DNA of 64,000 bases from XYD12-FULL-36-8 sp964391015 (GTDB taxonomy: Bacteria > Bacteroidota > Ignavibacteria > Ignavibacteriales > Ignavibacteriaceae), in NCBI GenBank assembly GCA_964391015.1, contig CAYMKU010000005.1:62001-126000 (forward strand), given 5' to 3'. The notes beneath the pieces are model-generated. The model worked only from the letters and a program-made list of their open reading frames with translations, was not told the DNA's origin and did not search any database. Of this stretch, positions 60,338-64,000 are shown piece by piece (position 1 is the first letter of the stretch; each line of letters opens with the position of its first letter). The position numbers and the translations under genes were made by a program.

Positions 60338-60891
60338 TGACTTTCATAGTTGTGCTTGCTATTATAGCATTTGTGATCTTTTTTGTTATATCAATGTACA
60401 ATTCATTGATACGACTTCGTAATCAAGTAAAGAATGCATGGTCACAAATTGATGTTCAGCTTAAACGACGGCATGATCTAATTCCCAATTTACTTGAAAC
60501 GGTAAAAGGATATATGGTTCACGAAAGAGAAACTTTGCAGAACATTACTAACGCACGCGCTAATGCGATGTCCGCTACAAATATTCAAGATAAAGCTAAA
60601 GCCGAAGGACAGCTTACAGATGCAATGACTAAATTTAACATTGCAGTTGAAAATTATCCTGATTTGAAAGCTAATCAAAACTTCCTTGCACTGCAGGAGG
60701 AACTTTCATCAACAGAAAATAAAATTTCTTTTTCACGACAGAATTATAACGATCAAGTTCTATACTATAACAATAAGATAGAAATGTTCCCATCAAATAT
60801 TCTTGCTGGGATGTTCAACTTTACCAAAGAAACATTCTTTGAAGTTGAAGATAAAGGTGAAAGAGCAGTTCCGAAAGTTAGCTTTAATTGA
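60337..60891 (+). CDS. LemA-family membrane-anchored protein
   Basis: A 184-residue protein with one N-terminal helix (about 3-24) and a helical periplasmic or cytoplasmic bundle. The family pattern YNSLIRLRNQVKNAWSQID, LKRRHDLIPNLLETVKGYM and YPDLKANQNFLALQEELSSTE is complete, and the FNFTKETFFEVED end is normal. LemA proteins commonly pair with M48/HtpX-type peptidases, as they do here, and the pair is linked to envelope stress. CCGGAGG is the ribosome site. It shares one base with the upstream zinc-ribbon gene, and the peptidase starts 20 bases later. Confidence 0.94.
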   Translation: MTFIVVLAIIAFVIFFVISMYNSLIRLRNQVKNAWSQIDVQLKRRHDLIPNLLETVKGYMVHERETLQNITNARANAMSATNIQDKAKAEGQLTDAMTKFNIAVENYPDLKANQNFLALQEELSSTENKISFSRQNYNDQVLYYNNKIEMFPSNILAGMFNFTKETFFEVEDKGERAVPKVSFN

Positions 60892-60910
60892 TTTATAACT
60901 TAACAGTTTC

Positions 60911-62149
60911 ATGTGGGAATTAATTAGAGCCAATCAGCGTAAGTCTTTCTGGCTTTTCGTGTGTATGGGAGTATTGCTGCTGCTTTTAGGATATACAATC
61001 GGTAGCAGTTTTATTCCTGATGGCGGAGGATCGTTTGGTGTAATCATAGCTCTAGGAATTTGGATTATTCTTTCTATTGTCAGCATAGCATTTGGCAGCA
61101 ACATATTATTAGCAATCAGCGGAGCAAAAGAAGTTACACCCGACGTACACCCACAACTTTTCAATGTTGTTGAAGAAATGAAAATTGCTGCGGGACTTCC
61201 GACCATTCCTAAAATCTATATTATAAATGAAGAAGCACCCAACGCTTTTGCAACAGGCATTAAACCCGAGAACAGTGCAATTGCAGTTACTGCGGGACTT
61301 CTATCAAAACTTAATCGGGATGAACTTCAAGGTGTTGTTGCTCACGAAACGGGACATATTTACAACCGCGATATAAGATTTATGACTATGGCAGGAATAA
61401 TGCTGGGTAGCATTGTTCTCATTTCCGAAATATATTTTAGAGGGATGTGGATTTCAGGTGGTGGAAGGAGGTATAGTTCTAAATCATCAAAAAGCGGCGG
61501 GCAGGCACAATTAATTATTATGATTGCCGCAATTGCTCTTGCAATCTTGGCTCCAATACTTGCGCGGTTTCTTTATCTTGCCATATCACGAAAAAGAGAA
61601 TATCTTGCTGACGCAACAGCAGTTAGATTTACGCGGTATCCAGAAGGGTTGGCTTCAGCATTAGAAAAAATTTCAGAATCAAATTTAGATTTACCATCTG
61701 CAAACAAAGTAACAGCTCCCATGTATATTGTAAATCCTCTTAAAGCTAAAGGAGCAAAACTTGCTGATCTTACAAGCACACATCCACCAATTTCAGAAAG
61801 AATAAGAATTCTTAGAAACATTTCTCAAGGTGCGGGATTTATTGATTACCAAAATGCATTTGACATGGAGAAGAGAAAAGCAACACCGATTATTCCTGCG
61901 TCTGCATTAGCTAAGCAAGAAAAAGTTGAAATTAGAAATCCGGGGGAAGCAATTACCGCTCAAGAATCAACCAAGCAGCAAAAAAGAACGCTTGGCAATT
62001 TAATGATGACAGTGAACAACTACTCTTTCCTGACCTGTGTCTGCGGAATGAAAATAAAAGCACCAGCGGGGTTTGGAATGAACAAACCGCAGGTTATTTG
62101 TCCGAGGTGCGGACATAAGAATGATGTTCCAAGGGGAAATGGGACTTAA
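60911..62149 (+). CDS. M48-family (HtpX-like) membrane metallopeptidase with C-terminal zinc ribbon
   Basis: A 412-residue inner-membrane peptidase. Two helices (about 14-32 and 45-68) precede the catalytic part with HETGH at 145-149; a second pair lies near 155-175 and 195-225. The third ligand is expected in REYLADATAVRF, and THPPISERIRIL is a family mark. Unusually, the tail carries a zinc ribbon, C376-x-C378 and C397-x-x-C400 (CVCGMK and CPRCGHK). Such a ribbon also exists in the first gene of this operon. It probably degrades misfolded membrane proteins. Confidence 0.93.
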   Translation: MWELIRANQRKSFWLFVCMGVLLLLLGYTIGSSFIPDGGGSFGVIIALGIWIILSIVSIAFGSNILLAISGAKEVTPDVHPQLFNVVEEMKIAAGLPTIPKIYIINEEAPNAFATGIKPENSAIAVTAGLLSKLNRDELQGVVAHETGHIYNRDIRFMTMAGIMLGSIVLISEIYFRGMWISGGGRRYSSKSSKSGGQAQLIIMIAAIALAILAPILARFLYLAISRKREYLADATAVRFTRYPEGLASALEKISESNLDLPSANKVTAPMYIVNPLKAKGAKLADLTSTHPPISERIRILRNISQGAGFIDYQNAFDMEKRKATPIIPASALAKQEKVEIRNPGEAITAQESTKQQKRTLGNLMMTVNNYSFLTCVCGMKIKAPAGFGMNKPQVICPRCGHKNDVPRGNGT

Positions 62150-62204
62150 TAACTACTATTTACACAAATATTTTTTTCTTACGGTTTATCACGCCAAAAC
62201 ATTT

Positions 62205-64000
62205 ATGAAATCATTTTTTCAATCAATTTTTTGTATTTCATTAATTTTCTTTTTCACAAGCTGTGCAACAAAAGAGTTAGTTAAAGAAGAAGAAAAAACG
62301 GAAGAAACTAAAATTGATGAGACTGAAGTTATTTCAGGTGAAGAAATAATTGAGCTGAAACCTGTACTAAAAACAGAGGCAATGCCAATAGTTTTTCCTT
62401 CCAATGCAAAAATTGAAAACGTAACAGTTGACAAACGAAAGAAAGAGGTTAACATTAATCTAAGTAAAGAGTTTTCTTATGTGCCATTTAGAAGCGAAAC
62501 AGTTCGAATGTTATATGACCAATTCCGTGAAGAGCTTGGTTCAGAATATTCAAATTATAAATTGAGTATCAATGCTTTAACCTATCCTATTGAGGAGCTT
62601 GCTCCGAATTATTTTAGAAGCGAGGTTGCAAAGTATGACAAAACAAGGATGCCTCTCGATGAACACTCCCGACCATTAGCAATTGTTAGAAATATAAGTT
62701 CTAAGAACAATCCTATAAACGGTTTGAATGGGAAAAATATCCTCCTTTGGCATAGTCATGGCTGGTACTATAACTCAAATTTAGATAGATGGGAGTGGCA
62801 GCGTCCAAGATTATTCCAGTCAGTTGAAGATTTGATCCCGATGTCATTCACACTTCCATATTTAATTCCAATGTTAGAGAACGCCGGTGCAAATGTATTT
62901 GTTCCGCGTGAGCGCGATATTCAGACAAATGAAGTTGTTGTTGATAATGACTCACCAACTAACCCCATCACAAAATCAAGATTTTTAATTCGAGATGGCG
63001 AGAAACTCTCGTGGCTAAAGGGAAACGAACCGGCATTTGGAATAGGAGATCCTCCCTACAAAGAAGATGAAAATCCTTTTAAAGCAGGAAGCTATGTATA
63101 TACGTATTCGAATTTAATTGGCGATGCTCAATGTGAATGGATTCCCGATTTCCCTCAAACGGGTGAATATGCAGTTTATATTTCTTATAAGCACTCTTTG
63201 GAAAATGTTACAGATGCAAATTATAAAGTATATCATTTAGGTGGGCAAACTGAATTTGAGGTGAATCAGCAGATTGGTGGAAGCACTTGGATCTATTTAG
63301 GTAAATTTAAATTTGCTGAGGGCTATAATCCCCAAGTTGGTAAGGTTGTTCTTACAAACGGAAGTAAAGAAATGGGAGCAATAGTTTCTGCTGATGCTGT
63401 AAGATTTGGTGGCGGCATGGGGATTATTGAACGTAACGGAACAACGAGCGGCAGACCTAAATTTGTTGAAGGTGCTCGATATTGGCTTCAATATGCAGGA
63501 ATGCCTGATACACTCGTTTACAATTTAAATCGAAATGAAAATGATTATAATGATGATTACCAAAGCCGCGCTGAGTACGGGAATTATCTTTTTGGTGACC
63601 CTTATGGACCAAGCAGAAATAGGCAAATAGATGGTCTCGGGATTCCAATTGATCTTTCGCTTGCATTTCATACAGATGCAGGAATATCAAGAAGCGACAC
63701 AGCCATAGGAACCCTATCAATTTACAGTCTCGCTTCAATAGATTCACAATTTATTTTCCCTGATGGAATGTCACGTCTTGCTAACAGAGATTTGGCGGAT
63801 ATTATTCAGACTCAAATTGTTGATGACTTAAGACAAAAGTATGATTTGAATTGGACTCGTCGTCACTTAATGGAGGCAAGATATAGTGAATCAGTGCGGC
63901 CCAACTTTCCATCACTGTTGCTCGAACTTCTATCTCATCAGAATTTTCTTGATATGAAATTCGTTCTTGATCCAAGCTTTAGATTTGATGTTTCAAGAGC
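62205..64000 (+). CDS. amidase-like lipoprotein with inserted golvesin-like domain, 5' part
   Basis: Runs off the right edge; about 598 residues are visible. A lipoprotein signal ends FFTSC. About 55-130 resembles a GerM-like domain. The amidase_3-like part begins with LLWHSHGWYY (near 185), and continues with LSLAFHTDAG and RRHLMEARYSESVRPNFPSLLLELLSHQNF, giving H, H and E as zinc-ligand candidates of an N-acetylmuramoyl-L-alanine amidase. A golvesin/xanthan lyase-type beta domain is inserted at about 286-405 (YSNLIGDAQCEWIPDFP and ADAVRFGGG). The frame has no in-window stop. Muramidase-type activity is inferred. Confidence 0.82.
   Translation, partial: MKSFFQSIFCISLIFFFTSCATKELVKEEEKTEETKIDETEVISGEEIIELKPVLKTEAMPIVFPSNAKIENVTVDKRKKEVNINLSKEFSYVPFRSETVRMLYDQFREELGSEYSNYKLSINALTYPIEELAPNYFRSEVAKYDKTRMPLDEHSRPLAIVRNISSKNNPINGLNGKNILLWHSHGWYYNSNLDRWEWQRPRLFQSVEDLIPMSFTLPYLIPMLENAGANVFVPRERDIQTNEVVVDNDSPTNPITKSRFLIRDGEKLSWLKGNEPAFGIGDPPYKEDENPFKAGSYVYTYSNLIGDAQCEWIPDFPQTGEYAVYISYKHSLENVTDANYKVYHLGGQTEFEVNQQIGGSTWIYLGKFKFAEGYNPQVGKVVLTNGSKEMGAIVSADAVRFGGGMGIIERNGTTSGRPKFVEGARYWLQYAGMPDTLVYNLNRNENDYNDDYQSRAEYGNYLFGDPYGPSRNRQIDGLGIPIDLSLAFHTDAGISRSDTAIGTLSIYSLASIDSQFIFPDGMSRLANRDLADIIQTQIVDDLRQKYDLNWTRRHLMEARYSESVRPNFPSLLLELLSHQNFLDMKFVLDPSFRFDVSR

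Noticed and set aside
1..64000. CRISPR arrays, tRNA or rRNA genes, insertion sequences and phage attachment sites
   Set aside because: I found no regularly spaced repeats, no cloverleaf with conserved arms, no transposase or integrase and no target-site duplications.

Overview
The window looks like chromosome of a member of the Fibrobacterota-Chlorobiota-Bacteroidota group, most like Ignavibacteriota. It is AT-rich. Two secreted proteins end in a type IX secretion sorting domain opening with the NYPNPFNP motif. The primary sigma factor is the short, Bacteroidota-like form without region 1.1. Several leaders carry the TTG / TAnnTTTG promoter pattern known from Bacteroidota. There is no rRNA, tRNA, CRISPR array or insertion sequence that I can see. 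Taxonomy is inferred from these features, not from a search.

Layout. 1-6218 (+): the end of a flippase-like membrane protein, a beta-barrel protein, uppP, a cyclophilin and holA, then a beta-barrel / glycerophosphodiesterase lipoprotein / beta-barrel trio. 6268-12833 (-): a small AT-rich accessory pair (PD-(D/E)XK nuclease plus an unknown protein), a Yip1 membrane protein, an aldo/keto reductase, a duplicated His-containing exported protein behind a YjbR protein, and hemB with a glycosyltransferase 9. 13026-22370: mixed strands, with an OB-fold lipoprotein, msrB, the primary sigma factor with a strong terminator, a nitroreductase, an AlaX-like editing protein, a bifunctional penicillin-binding protein, M64 and M2 peptidases and a LapA-like protein.

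22528-41045 (+) is a long housekeeping run: rimP-nusA-infB-rbfA-truB-ribF-rpsO-pnp, then an RNase E/G, gcvT, a ComB-family phosphatase, ftsK, a RidA protein, a VOC protein and glycogen phosphorylase. It joins translation initiation, transcript elongation and RNA decay in one block.

41176-64000 is mostly envelope and secretion: a DUF1579 protein and an M14 peptidase (-); hemH-hemG running directly into a large type IX-secreted BNR protein (+); a TPR lipoprotein; a GHL10 glycosidase; a type IX-secreted GH3 enzyme; a TPR/HExxH gene broken at a run of eight G; a large protein that by eye joins an EVE/PUA-like domain to a nuclease-like core; an esterase-like protein; a zinc-ribbon / LemA / M48 peptidase operon; and a partial amidase-like lipoprotein running off the end.

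The best candidates for something undescribed are the gene pair at 55498-58755 and the nuclease pair at 6268-7807. Both are inferred from sequence reading only. Most of the rest is ordinary chromosome.
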